Positions 1 through 10,507 of a stretch of 64,000 bases of DNA are shown here, in pieces (positions within the stretch are counted from its first letter, which is position 1; every line of letters starts with the position of its first letter). Location of the stretch: positions 838,862 through 902,861 of the forward strand of contig NW_005434654.1 in assembly GCF_000315625.1 (NCBI RefSeq), given 5' to 3'. The DNA comes from Guillardia theta CCMP2712 (taxonomy: Eukaryota; Cryptophyceae; Pyrenomonadales; Geminigeraceae). The notes under the pieces were generated by a model, which did no database searches, was not told where the DNA came from, and worked only from the letters and a program-made list of their open reading frames with translations. Position numbers and translations under genes: made by a program.

Positions 1-330
1 CGGACGCAATAGAGGGAATTCCATGCCGTGAAAGTTTTCGCCTCCCATACCCTCTCTTCTCGTCTCCTCCTCTTCGCTCTCCCCCTCTCCTCCCTTCTCA
101 TCTCCGCTCTCCGCTCTCCGCTCTCTCCCTCTCTCCTTCTCATCTTCTCATCTTCTCATCTTCTCATCTTCACTCTCCGCTCTCGCCCTGCCCTGCCCTG
201 CCCTGCCATCCCTTCTCGACTTCGATGACGTTCAACCTTCGATGACTTGAACCATCACTCTTGGTCCGTTCTCTCAAGGCCCCTCCTCCTGAGCTCAGAA
301 AGGACCGTTAGGGCTGGAAGAAGAGAGCAT
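1..330. repeat. Pyrimidine-rich low-complexity DNA
   Basis: This stretch is almost pure C/T with short tandem units (tctcatct, ctctccgct, ccctg). The open frames in it encode only Leu/Ser/Pro-rich strings and have no protein character. I see no gene here. Confidence 0.6.
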
Positions 331-350
331 CACAGAAGGGACATCTGACC

Positions 351-905
351 ATGCATCGTCGCGAGGTCAACTCAAGTAACCTCGTGCTGGCACTCATCTT
401 GATGGATGCCGCCTGTCTTTCATGTTCATTTCATGGCTTCTCAGCTGCACATTGCCCATCCCGATTCTCACAAGCATGCCGATTCTCACAAGCATGCCGC
501 CATCTCGGGCCCCTCAAGTGCCTTCATTTAAGAGGAGGAAACGCGTCCGACCTGGAGGCCGCTCAGGTTTCCTCCAGCAAGAATCCTGCTGCGTGCTTGA
601 CGGGTCCGTGCGACAGGATGCAGAGGAAGACCATGATTGCAATGCTGCTCGAGCTGATCGGAACATATCTGAGGTGAACACAGACATCGATCATTTGTGG
701 ATCTTTCTTTATTTTGTAAAATCTCACGAAAATTACAGGATCTTACGGGAGAAGCCATAAACGTGACAGGCGGAACCAATGTGTCGCGTTGCAAGAGACG
801 GTGCGAAAGTCTTGAATCCAAGGAGAATGGAAGCGACGGGAACCAGAGTGCTAAGGCTCGCAAGACGATGGATGGAGTGGAAGAGCGTCTGGAAGCAGCC
901 AAAGG
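351..905 (+). CDS. Hypothetical secreted or organelle-targeted protein, two candidate exons
   Basis: From the ATG at 351 the frame gives a short polar start, a hydrophobic stretch (LVLALILMDAACLSC) and then a CLHLRGG motif, which looks like a signal peptide followed by a presequence. A second open segment from about 739 to 905 (begins DLTGEAINVTGG, ends in a Lys/Glu-rich helix) follows a good acceptor. The frames of the two segments do not join cleanly with the obvious donor at 672, so the exon structure is uncertain. An 18-bp direct duplication (about 463-498) lies in the first exon. I do not recognise the protein. Confidence 0.3.
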
Positions 906-1519
906 TAACGTAACGAGGGAGAGGTGACGCTGAAGTTGAGGCAAGGCAGCGAAGTCAACCAGACCACAAGAATACACTCTCGGGCTGAAGAGGAATTCCG
1001 CTTGAAGGCAGGGAACATCGTTTCGATCAATGAAGATTACAAACATTCAACTGCTGCGAGGGCTTTCATGCAAAATGTACCAGACGCATTTGTTCATTGC
1101 ATTATGATTGACACTGGTGTCTGAAAAGGGCAAAGAGCTTTATTGGTGGAAGCAGGTGATAGCGAATTGAATTCTTCACCGATCATGTTGTGCTTTGGCT
1201 GCAGTCGTATGAAAACGTCGAGGTATTGTTTTCCTTCAGGGAGAGCATCAAGAAGTCGGATGTGCAGGTCTTGAATTCTTGTCGTTGACGAAATAGATGA
1301 GATTAAGAGGCAGGTCGAGATTCGGCCGACTTTGATATCTATCAACATGTCCAGTCATCTCCTGGACGGCAACGAGTCACGTTCACGTGAAGCTGATTTG
1401 AACACTACGAAGATGCAGCCATTCTTGTCTTTGAGCCTCTTTGAGAGTGTCTTCCGCCCGCCAGAGAGCTCGTGAGCTGGAGGAGGAGGAGGAGGGAGGA
1501 ACGATACCTGACGTGTTTT

Positions 1520-2900
1520 CAGGTGGATGATTGAGGACAACACCCTTCAGTTCACTCTCGCCAAGTCCTTGCCTGTGAGAACTCCTGACGTGCTCGTCCA
1601 CCAACTTGCTGTCGTCTTCCCGGTCGCCCTGACTTGGATACGACGAGCCATGCAGGGTCGAGCATGGCATGCAGTCTTTCAAGGGCATGAGAATCTCAAC
1701 GGAAGTCAAATCAGAATGGTAGGCGTTCCCTTGCTTCTGACTTGCCTATGTTGACGAGAGGGTTGAAGATCGAGTCCGACATCCATCTGGAGCAGCTAAG
1801 AACCAAGTATCCTCAGCTACTCGTCAACGAGGTCACTCCCTCCTTTTCATTGGCTTGATGCTACCTCAACCACCGATTCCTCTTCCTTGTTCTCCCCCCT
1901 CCTCTCCCGTCCTGCTCTGACTGACCTACCTCTGTCCTAGGATGAGGATGTACAGCCTGCTAGCCTGCAAGAGATTGTCTCGCAAGGTTCTTCTTCTGGA
2001 TGTCTTTCCCTGTCCCTTCCTCCCCTCTGCGTCCATTCTGCTGATACTTCTCCACATCGCCTTGCTCCCTCTCACTCTTTCCCTCCCTCTCCCTCTCTCA
2101 TCGCCCACGGCCCTTCCATGGCAACCCCCTCCTTGCACCCGGGCATCCTCCCCCACTTGGTCCTCCTGATCGCCTCTGAGCTCTTGTAACCAGCTCGGCT
2201 GCCGGAAGAGTTGAACATGGAGGAGAAGCTCCGCTACCATCAGTCAACCTTCTACGCGCCAGCGATGCTGAACGAGTGAGGAGGAGAGGATGAGCTGCGG
2301 TGAGAGCAGACGGGTGCATGGGCAGATCGAGGGGATCAGTGGAAAAGAATATTTCACTTCCTCTCCTTGCCCCCTCTCTCCTCTGCTGTCCTCCCCTACT
2401 CCCTCCTCTCTCAGTCCCCACAGATGCTCTGATCGCTCACGGCCAGGGCCTTGTAATAGCGCGAGTAGCAGTAAGCTGAGGAGCGATCAGCGAAGAAGCA
2501 AGAGGCGAGAGCGGGAAGATGTCCGCGAGCAGGAATAAGGAGTAGGGGCAGAAGCAAGAAATGCGAGAGAGGAGAAGGAGAAAATAGGGACAAGGACCAG
2601 CACAAGGACGAGGACCAGGATGCAGTTCCTTGATCACCTGGTTTGTTGCCTCTCTTTCTCAGTCGCTCGGCCTCTCTGTTTGCAATGTCCTCGTTGGAAG
2701 GATTCACAAGCTCCTGCCCCAACGCACGTGAGCAGAACCAAACAAAGTGGAAAGAGCATAACTGGAAGATGGAGAGGTAGACGGGGAGGAGCAAGAATGG
2801 GTGAAAGGCCCAGGGGGAAGGGGGGAGGGGAATAAGAGGAGGAGGAGATTATGAATCTGGAGATTATGAATCTGTGCTCTGCTGGCTACAGTCTTTGACC
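1520..2900 (+). CDS. Unrecognised multi-exon gene, exons only partly resolved
   Basis: Several short open segments lie between good splice sites and read like protein: about 1771-1830 (contains HLEQLRTKYPQLLVNE), 1941-1985 (DEDVQPASLQEIVSQ) and 2189-2277 (RLPEELNMEEKLRYHQSTFY). The first three join in phase. Later segments near 2424-2470 (ALIAHGQGLVIARVA) and 2661-2730 (LGLSVCNVLVGRIHKLLPQ) look coding, but I could not make the phases agree. C/T-rich introns separate them. No family is recognised. The start and end are approximate. Confidence 0.25.
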
Positions 2901-2954
2901 TGTAGTTTGTTTTCGCTCTGGATGAAACGAGGGTCGTAACCTGAAGACGTCTCA

Positions 2955-3437
2955 ATGAAGTACTCAACCTCTGACAAGACAAGACGCTTCAAGGAGATGG
3001 AGAAGAAACGAATCCAGGAGGAGGAGAAAATCGACGAGTGGATTAGGCAGACTGCAGACGACCAGGAGCAGGAGTTGCAGCAGCACAACCACGGCAGCGA
3101 GCAGAAGAAGAACAAACAGCAAGCGCAGCAGGGGCAGGGGCCAGGTAAGGCAGCCAGACCTTCATCTGGCTTGACAGACGAGAAGCCAGCAATGCTCATG
3201 ACGAGCACAAACAAGGTGGCAGCCTATCGACACGTCAAGTCGTCAGCTGAGAGGCTGGAGGTATCGAGAGCTACCGATGAGATCTTAAGCTTCTCGATCA
3301 CTGGCGAGACTTCGAACTGGCGGATGAGACTGAGGAAGGGGATGAGCACGAGAGAAGGAAAGGTGCAGGCGAATGAGAAACAGGCAGAGAAGTTGATGAG
3401 AGAGGAAATGCTCCAAGGGAGGCGATGTAGAGTATGA
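2955..3437 (+). CDS. Possible charged coiled-coil protein
   Basis: An open frame of 160 codons starts with MKYSTSDKTRRFKEMEKKR and continues with a Glu/Gln/Lys-rich stretch suited to a coiled coil. A donor-like site near 3144 may end the real exon. The 3' half overlaps the last exon of the Ycf36-like gene on the other strand, which has family-level support, so at most the first third is likely to be coding. Confidence 0.25.
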   Translation: MKYSTSDKTRRFKEMEKKRIQEEEKIDEWIRQTADDQEQELQQHNHGSEQKKNKQQAQQGQGPGKAARPSSGLTDEKPAMLMTSTNKVAAYRHVKSSAERLEVSRATDEILSFSITGETSNWRMRLRKGMSTREGKVQANEKQAEKLMREEMLQGRRCRV

Positions 3438-4490
3438 GAGGGGGGGAGAGGAGCAGGGGGTGCAGAGCTGGGGAGGGTTCAAGGAGCAGAAGTGAAGTGA
3501 TTACAAACCGATCGCGGGCGATGATGCTCTCAGGCTTGATCCACATCGCTCCTCTGTTCCTGTAGCCCAACCGCTCGAGATCCGTTGAAGTGATGGGATT
3601 CCTTTCATCTGCAAGCTTTCTCAATGCCGCCCGTCTCAACTCTCTCGCTCCTGCTCCCTCCCGGAGTCCTCCGGTGCGTCCACCCCTCCTCACTCTGCAT
3701 CCCTCCGTTCCCTTCCTCCTCCCTTCCCTCTCCATGCTTGCATCCCTCTCCCCCCTCTCCTCCCTCTACCATAACCCTCTCCTGTGAAACTCAATCCCAG
3801 CGATTTCATGTCCATCGCATGCTCACCAGACTCAAAGTAGACGGCGTCCTGCTGCAGTCGATCCGACACAAACTTTACCCCAAGGAAGAGCCTCAGCAGC
3901 AGCGCGGTCACTACGCTGCTCGCTCCGATGCAGGACGCAAACAGCCGGGGTAAGAGCTCTGCAGCAGAATCATGAGGCTCGCAGACCGACGCTGCTCCTC
4001 CCTGACCTTCGGGCTGGTCGTAGGTGATGCCTGCGATGGGAAGGCTGACGGCGAAGAAGAAGACCCCGAAAACTCCAAGAAGCCTTCAACCATCCTCGTG
4101 AGCTCCCGCACAGAATCCTCACCCTCTCCCCTCCACCTCAGAGCGAAATCTTGCTGGGGAAGCAGAGGCCAGTCGAAGAGGAATGTATCTTTGAGCAAAC
4201 TCCACTCGTTGGCTGGCTGCATGTCCGTCGGGACCCACTCAGACGCGCCTTCACTGTCATCAGCTGCTTCCTCTCTGCCTCTCCAGCCTACCCTTGTCGA
4301 AGGGAAGCTGCCGCCGCTCCTTCATCCTCTCCACCTCATCCCTGTCGTCTTCCGACAACTGCGCCACCCAACGGGAGGGACTGCTGCTCCCGCTCCGGGT
4401 GCTCCTGCCGCACCTTCATCCTCATGCGTCTCCACCTGCGGAGTCTTACCTCGGGCACTGGGCTCTCAGCCATGTCGGATGCGTCAGCCG
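3224..4490 (-). CDS. Ycf36/CGLD27-like (DUF1230) membrane protein
   Basis: Exons on the minus strand, from the 3' end: 3224-3316, 3505-3641, 3827-4083, 4137-4272, then one ending at 4292 and continuing upstream. All phases agree. In order they give QPANEWSLLKDTFLFDWP, a hydrophobic GVFGVFFFAVSLPIAG, a second hydrophobic segment VVTALLLRLFLGVKFVSDRL followed by YFES, then WIKPESIIARDRF and FEVSPVIEKLK. This is the order of conserved motifs in the DUF1230 family, a thylakoid-associated protein conserved in cyanobacteria and plastid-bearing eukaryotes. An extra 30-odd residues lie between YFES and the W-KPE motif. The N-terminus is uncertain; one candidate is ATG at about 4471 (MAESPVPE). The exact function is not established. 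Confidence 0.6.
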
Positions 4491-4899
4491 ACTGCCCGCA
4501 AAAGGATCAGCCTCGTACTGGCCGTCCTATCTCGTCATCAAACAACTCACCTGACTTGAAACGCTTGAATGGAGGGCAGGAGGACATCCATCTGCGTGAA
4601 CGAGTGCATCAGCGTCTCTCTTCCTCATCCTCCTCTTGCTGCTGCCTCCTTACCTCGTTGGCGAGGAGGAAGAACAGAGAGAACACGGCCCTTGCGGAGG
4701 GTCCTTGCCCACTCCGGGCCCTCGCCATCTTCTGCAAGGAAGCATCGAGTGAGATCGGGAGGTGCACTGTCAGCCTGTCCCTCTGCTCCTCTCTCCGTTC
4801 TCGTCCTCCCTTCTGCATCACTCTCCTCTCCTCTCCTCTCCTCTCCTCTCATCACTCCTCTCGCCCTCCTTCACGCTCCCAGGCTACTTGTCTCCCATT

Positions 4900-5025
4900 T
4901 TTCGACCTTATGTGTCCCAACCCCCACCCCTACTGAAACAACAGTACCCACCCTATTCCCTTGAATTCCCATGAAAAAATCACCCCTTCATCTCGTATTG
5001 AATACTACCCTACCCCGGGATGGTT
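4900..5025. repeat. C-rich ACCCTACCCC-type tract in a divergent promoter region
   Basis: The stretch between the Ycf36-like gene (minus) and the lipase gene (plus) contains ccccacccctact, acccaccctattccc and taccctacccc. Similar tracts recur between other divergent gene pairs in this window. Confidence 0.5.
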
Positions 5026-5073
5026 TGTCAGACCTCAGGGCGCTGTGGCATGGAAGGAGGAGGGGCGTCGGCC

Positions 5074-6890
5074 ATGGCGTCAAACTTGTTTGTGATCCTC
5101 CTCCTCCTCCTCTGCTCCTCTCCCTCCTCCTCGTCTCCGCCCCAAGGATACGAAGAGCTTCCCTTCCAGCACTTCATCTCCATGCTCTCGTCCTTCTGGG
5201 GCAACCTGACGTCGCGCGACGGGTCCGTGCTCATGGCGCGGTTGACCGTCATGGCTGGAGCAGAGGAGGCGAAGAGGAGCTTGAAGGCGACTCTAGGAAG
5301 CTCATTCATGGGCAAGAAACAAGCCTGCATGCCTAGCAGCTTCAGGGCGCACGTAAACCGAGTAGAAGCAGCGGCGTCGTTGCTGCAGCTTGTCTACGAC
5401 CCCAACAAGGCGAGGGGAATGCAGGGGTTCGGCATCCTGCAGGCCTTCCAGCTAGAGCATGGGGAGTGGGAGAGCTCCATGTACAAGCCAGCCTACCTGG
5501 TGCTGCGGAACGTGGAGGACCGGAAGAGAGTGTGGGTGGTTGTAAGGGGTACGAACTCGGTGGACGACCTCTTCACTAACATGGAGACGGAGCCGGCCAA
5601 GTTCATGGACGGGCATGTGCACAAGGGCATCCTCCTCTCCTCGAAGTTCATCGCAGAGCAGGTGAAGCAGCACATCACGCGGGATACCAAGGAGGTAGTG
5701 CTCGTCGGTCACAGCCTGGGAGGAGGAGCAGCCGCTTTTGCCACCGGTGAGTCTGCATGCGGCGGGCCTGCTCCAGCATGGTGAGAGCAGCGTCGTTGCT
5801 GCAGCCATACTGCGCAACGAGGGGTACGAGGCGTCGGGGATCGTGTTCGGCTGCCCTTCCTGCTTCTATCCGGCCACCTTCGCAGAGGAACTCTTGTGAG
5901 TTCTCCCTGCACTTCCTGCCGGCTTCACAGCGATCGCTGATGGGTGTGAGGTGGGCAGGAACAGACATGTGGTTTCCGTCATTCTAGACGCAGATGTCAT
6001 ACCAAGACTGAACAACAACACAGTCTTCGCGCTGATCCCAGCAGAGGTTGCGCCGAATCCCGACCATCTTCACTGCTGACTCCCGGCGCAGGGCATGGAG
6101 AATCTCCTTCTGTCCACCAAAGATCTGCTGTGGGTGTTTGCTGGCCTCGGCCTGAGATGGTTGACGTCATGACAGCCTTGACGGCCTCTTGGGCTCGCTG
6201 AGGAAGAACAAGCCGTTCGCAAGGTTGTCTTGTTGTTCCATGTTGCTACTCATCTCCCCTCCTCCCTCTCTCCCCATCCTCTCTCTCTCCCCTCCTCCCT
6301 CTCTCCTCTCCTCCCTCTCTCCCCTCCTCCCTCTGCCCCCCTCCTTCTTCACTCCCCCTCCTCCCTCTTTCCCTCTCTCTTCCTCCTGTCTCTCAATCTC
6401 TTGCTCCCCCAGGGCGGTGGGTCTAGATAAGGTAGCTACTGGGGAGCAACTGCCTCCTGGCAGAAACTTCATCCTCGAGCCTTTTAAGCTCTCCTCAACG
6501 GTCAGCGTCTCCTTCCGCTCCCATTGCTCCTCCTCCTCGTTCTTCCCTCTTCCTTGCTCCGCATCCGTGTACCCTCCCTCGTCCCCGTGGAACACTTCCC
6601 TCTCCTCCTCTCCTCTTCCTCCATCCGTGTTTCTGCCCCTCCTCCTTTCTCCTCGCGCTTTCACGTCTCAAAATATGCAGGAGGTGGAGTGGAACGTGCG
6701 AGAAGCGCAGTACGAAGACCTGAACAAGATCGTGCTGTGTAGCAGCATGCTTTCCGATCACAACGTTGCAAGTTATCTCGATGCAGTGATGGCAAACCTG
6801 TATGAGCGTGATGCGATGGCTGACGTTGCTGTAAAGGTGATCAAGTCTCAGTTGCGACACACTCGATCATGCCGCAGGTTTGAGCTTTAG
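5074..6890 (+). CDS. Class-3 (alpha/beta hydrolase) lipase, diacylglycerol-lipase-like, with frame breaks
   Basis: The chosen ATG starts a signal peptide (MASNLFVILLLLLCSS); an in-frame ATG lies at 5020. The nucleophile elbow VGHSLGGGAA is near residue 214. Later exons supply the other class-3 lipase blocks: SVILDADVIPRL (acid region, from 5959), LPPGRNFILEPF (6411-6499) and SSMLSDHNVASYL (His region, 6682-6836). Exons 5959-6046 and 6092 onward, the join 5895/5959 and the join to 6411 are phase-compatible. Two places break the frame inside otherwise open exons: just after AAAFAT near 5745, where the frame resumes at AGLLQHGESS, and at 6160-6175, where removing a 16-nt GT...AG string restores it. 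A secreted or ER lipase acting on glycerolipids is the likely role. Confidence 0.7.
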
Positions 6891-7176
6891 GTCAAGGTTG
6901 TGCGATAGCAGAATGTTGTTTTTGCTGTCTTGGTTGTTTTTTTGGGGTATTTTTTGACATGGGTACAAGAGATCGGAGGCTACAATCAAAAGTGACAACA
7001 ACCGATGTCTGCACAACTCTCACACAGAACTCACTTCACACGACAAATTCTATCATACATAACAAACACACGACTAGCCGGGTCGCGGATAATGTTGACA
7101 AAAAAGCTTCAGATGCAACCGGGTCCACGACCAACAAGCAGTCAAATTGCTCCTGCCATTGTCCCCATCACGCTCC

Positions 7177-9175
7177 TCACGCTCCCTGGTTGATCTTGAG
7201 GCTGAAGAGCTTGCAGAAGAGCGAGCTGATGGGTTGCAGACTCATGTCGCCGAAGGCGAGCAGGTCGAATTTCTCCAAGTACACGTTGAGGTCCCTCTCG
7301 TCGCCATGCAGGAAGGCGAGCTGGGAAATCAGGTCAGCCCATCCTCTCCATCGCATCCAAGAGCCTCACCTTAACCAGGCACTTGGCGTTGATCCCTGCA
7401 GCCATCTGCTCTGCCGACTTGCCGTCCCCGACCACGAACACGTTGCTCCTGCTCATGATCGCCCTCGCCTCCTTCACAAGCGACGACTGCGACCCTCCTC
7501 CTCCCCTTGTTCCCTCAGACTGGCCGGCCACAAGCTCAGCAAACGAGCGCAAGTCTTCGTCCATGAGCCTACCGTCCGCCATCTCTTCCCACGTGCGAAA
7601 GTGGCCGGAGGAGTAGAAGACAAGAGGGATTTTCTTCTCCTTCAGGGTCAAGACCAGCTCCTTCACGTCCTCCCTCACTGTGTACCTTCTCCCCTGATGC
7701 CCTAAAGTCCCTCCCTCCCCGCCCTCCTCGTTGGGGCCAGGCTCCTTCCCCTCCTCCCGGGGCCCGATGATCGCCTCCTGATGCTCCTCCGCATGCTCTG
7801 CCGCCGTGAGCGCCAGGTTGAAATCCATGATGACCTGCACGTTGCCGATGCCGTCCTGAGCGACAGTCTCGAGCTTCGACCGCAGCTGCTTCCCCTTGCC
7901 GTACAGGACGGTGTGCTTGTCATGCTCCACCTCATACTTGCAAGCGCTGCTGAGCGTGCAGTGCCGGAAGTCGTGCATGATTTCGCTCGACGTCACGTCG
8001 CAGGGGGACTGAGGTTGCAAGACTCTTGACCACTTGGTCTCGTCCGGAATGCTCTGGTAATACCTGTGGAGTCAAACAGTCAACCCGAACGGCAAGGACG
8101 AGCACAGGAGCACAGGAGCACAGGAGGAAGAGACGCACCAGTAGTCAATGTCCACAGGCTTCTGAGTCTTGAGAGACATGATGACTTGACGTGCGATATG
8201 AATGCAATCGAGCATGCTCTGCTCTACCAGGTCCGTCCGCATCCCAGCGCCAGCACCTTGCATGGCCCTCCTTGCCTGCACCACCGCTCGATCCAGCGCT
8301 GCCTCGTACTTCTGCGTGAACCTGTAGCTCATGCTGCTATACCCCCCCTCCTGTACCACTCCACCTGGCCTGCTGCTAGTCGAGTTGTGGAACTCGTCCT
8401 CCCTGCTCATCGAGGACAGCCTATCTCCACGAAGAATGAACTTCTGATCCTTCACCTCCAGGTTCTGCGCCGTGCTCGTCGTCGTCACCTCACATTGGTT
8501 GGGGTACATGAAGTCCACCCGCACTCCCTGCTCGACGCCTCTGACAGGCGAGGCTGACACCTGAACAGGCCGCATGCAGCAGCAGAAGTTAACAGCAGAG
8601 CAGTCCTTGATCACGAGGTCGAACACTTGGTCCTCGACCTGATCTTGAGACAGGTGCTTGTTGCCAGCAGCAAGCACCTCCTCTGCCTGGGCCTCCTCCT
8701 CACACTCTCCTCTCAGCCTCTGAACTTCTATTCTGGAGCTGCTCGCAATGCACGACATCATCCTCGAGGTGTAGTGCGAGCCCGTGCGCCCCGGCAAAAA
8801 GACGCTCAGAAACTTGTTTTGCCTCCTCGCTATCGTGAAGAGCGCTTTGACCTCGCACATCTCACGGGAGACGAAGCTGTCAGCAAGCACATTCTTGTTG
8901 TTCTCCAGGGCCTCCTTGATCCTCTGGGAGCGAAGAGAAAGCTTCCCGCAGACGACGACGAGCTGAACGCTATCGCTCCTGAGGAGCTCGTTGTACGTGA
9001 GGGCATGTTGCACTCTTACCCTAGAGCCTCTCAACGACTGTGAAGCTTCTTGGAGCAGAGCAGTATCGTCCTCTACCACCCATCGCAGCTGAAGCGCACC
9101 ATCCTTCGCAATGCTCTGTATGAACGATTGCGCAGCCGCACCATAGCCAACAACGCCAACACCAAACCCAGTCAT
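7177..9175 (-). CDS. Gfo/Idh/MocA-family oxidoreductase fused to UMPH-1-like nucleotidase domain
   Basis: Exons 8139-9175, 7370-8063 and 7177-7320 (minus) join in phase to 624 residues. The first begins MTGFGVGVVGYGAAAQ, a Rossmann NAD(P)-binding loop, and continues with DSVQLVVVCG and NKNVLADSFV, typical of the Gfo/Idh/MocA fold. A 75-nt intron joins it in frame (DIDYW|YYQSIPDETKW) to a second domain resembling pyrimidine 5'-nucleotidase UMPH-1: KLETVAQDG then VIMDFNLALT, VKELVLTLKEKKIPLVFYSS, FVVGDGKSAEQMAAGIN and a C-terminal YLEKFDLLAF. In active UMPH-1 the first motif is DFDxT; here the second Asp is Asn, and the usual GDSxxD acidic residue is missing. The HAD part may be non-catalytic. 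Substrate unknown. Confidence 0.75.
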
Positions 9176-9480
9176 GATCTGTCTCTTCCTCTTCGTTACA
9201 GCTTCAGCACAGTGCTGTCAGTCAGTCACTCTCGTTCCTCGCCTTGCGCTCGTTTTGACTTCGCCTCCACCGTTTATGTATATAGATGAACCCCCTTTCC
9301 CTTTTTTTTTCATTTCTTCTCAAATGACTCGATTTCGATTAAGATCCAGCCAAGATGTGCGTTAAAACTATCTCTTTCGCATGCGTATCTCAATGTGGTT
9401 GTAATTCACACCCCTCCCTCCTACCACTTCTCCCCCACCACCCCTCATGCCTTCCGATGACATTGCCTTTAGACCCGGCG
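9176..9480. promoter_or_regulatory. Upstream region of the oxidoreductase fusion gene
   Basis: No open frame with protein character. A TATA-like tatatag lies near 9277-9284, about 100 bp upstream of the minus-strand start codon. A short C-rich run with ccaccacccc occurs at about 9405-9450. Confidence 0.3.
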
Positions 9481-10260
9481 GTACGCCCACAGGTCCGCCC
9501 TGGCGGCCGCCTCTCTAGGATGACTTCGATGGATTGCCCTACGACTGTTACGTTGCGGGTGCCGGTACGTAACTGCCAAGAGTTGCACACGGCCCGGTAC
9601 AAGTCAGGCTGAGTCAGCCTGGCAGCCCGGCGCTCCGAGCCTCCTCTACACGCCCGGGCGCCGCTCACGCCGGCACGGCGACGGTCACCCGTGAGCGGAC
9701 TCGCCACGGCAGGTGGCCGGAGTCCGGTGCGAGAGGCTCACAGCCTGGCAGTCAGAGCCTCCGAGGCTCCGACCGGTCGCCGGGGACGCCGCGCGGCCCC
9801 CCCCGGTCCGGCCCGGGTCACGGCCCGGTGACCGCCGCGGCCGCCCCCCGCCGGGTCCGGTTTCACTGCTCCGAGCTCTCGGCCCGGCGGAGTCACAGTG
9901 CCGCCGCGACTTCGCTGAGTGAGGCTTCAAGCCGGCCGCGGCCCGCCGCGGCCCGCCGGGGGGACCTCCGATCGGACCGTACTGTGACAGAGCACATGTA
10001 CCGTACTACGGTACTGACGGTCCGGGTGCCGGCCCGGTGAAAGTCACTGAGAGTCGGATCACTGACTCCGAGTGATGCGGCATCAGACTAGTACCGCCGG
10101 TGGCAGTGGCGGTTTACCCTAAACCAGAATTGAGAAGCACTCAGTCTCCCCATATGAGAGATAGCCTCCGACGCCGGGCAGACTTGACTGCATGCTAGGA
10201 TGTGCAACCCAAGGCTTGAAGCAAAGTTGAACACGCGCCGCTAGCCGCTGGGCTCGGAAA
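9480..10260. repeat. GC-rich, hairpin-rich dispersed element, longest copy
   Basis: A block of about 800 bp with strings such as cggcccgg, ggccgcggcccgccgcgg and cccgccggg, mixed with short motifs (cagtgcc, gactcagtgatc) also seen in the shorter blocks at 19.5, 22.4, 34.5 and 60.8 kb. No credible coding frame. It lies between the divergent oxidoreductase and PH genes. I read it as a dispersed non-coding repeat. Confidence 0.5.
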
Positions 10261-10507
10261 CTTAGGCCCCCGTCTGAGTCCGACGGACAAGTCAGGGTCG
10301 TCTTGGTTTACAGGAGAGTTTTGTTAACTCGGCACTATCTGACTGCACTGCTCCGTCTTCCGATAACTAAGTTCAATGACTCAGTGATCATGCGGCCATC
10401 GGATCGGCACTGCGGCAAGCGGCGGCGCCGGGGGCCCTTCTGCTTGAAACAAAAGTTGACCTTTTTTTTCGGACCGTCACGGTGGCGGTTCACAGGACTC
10501 TTGGAAC

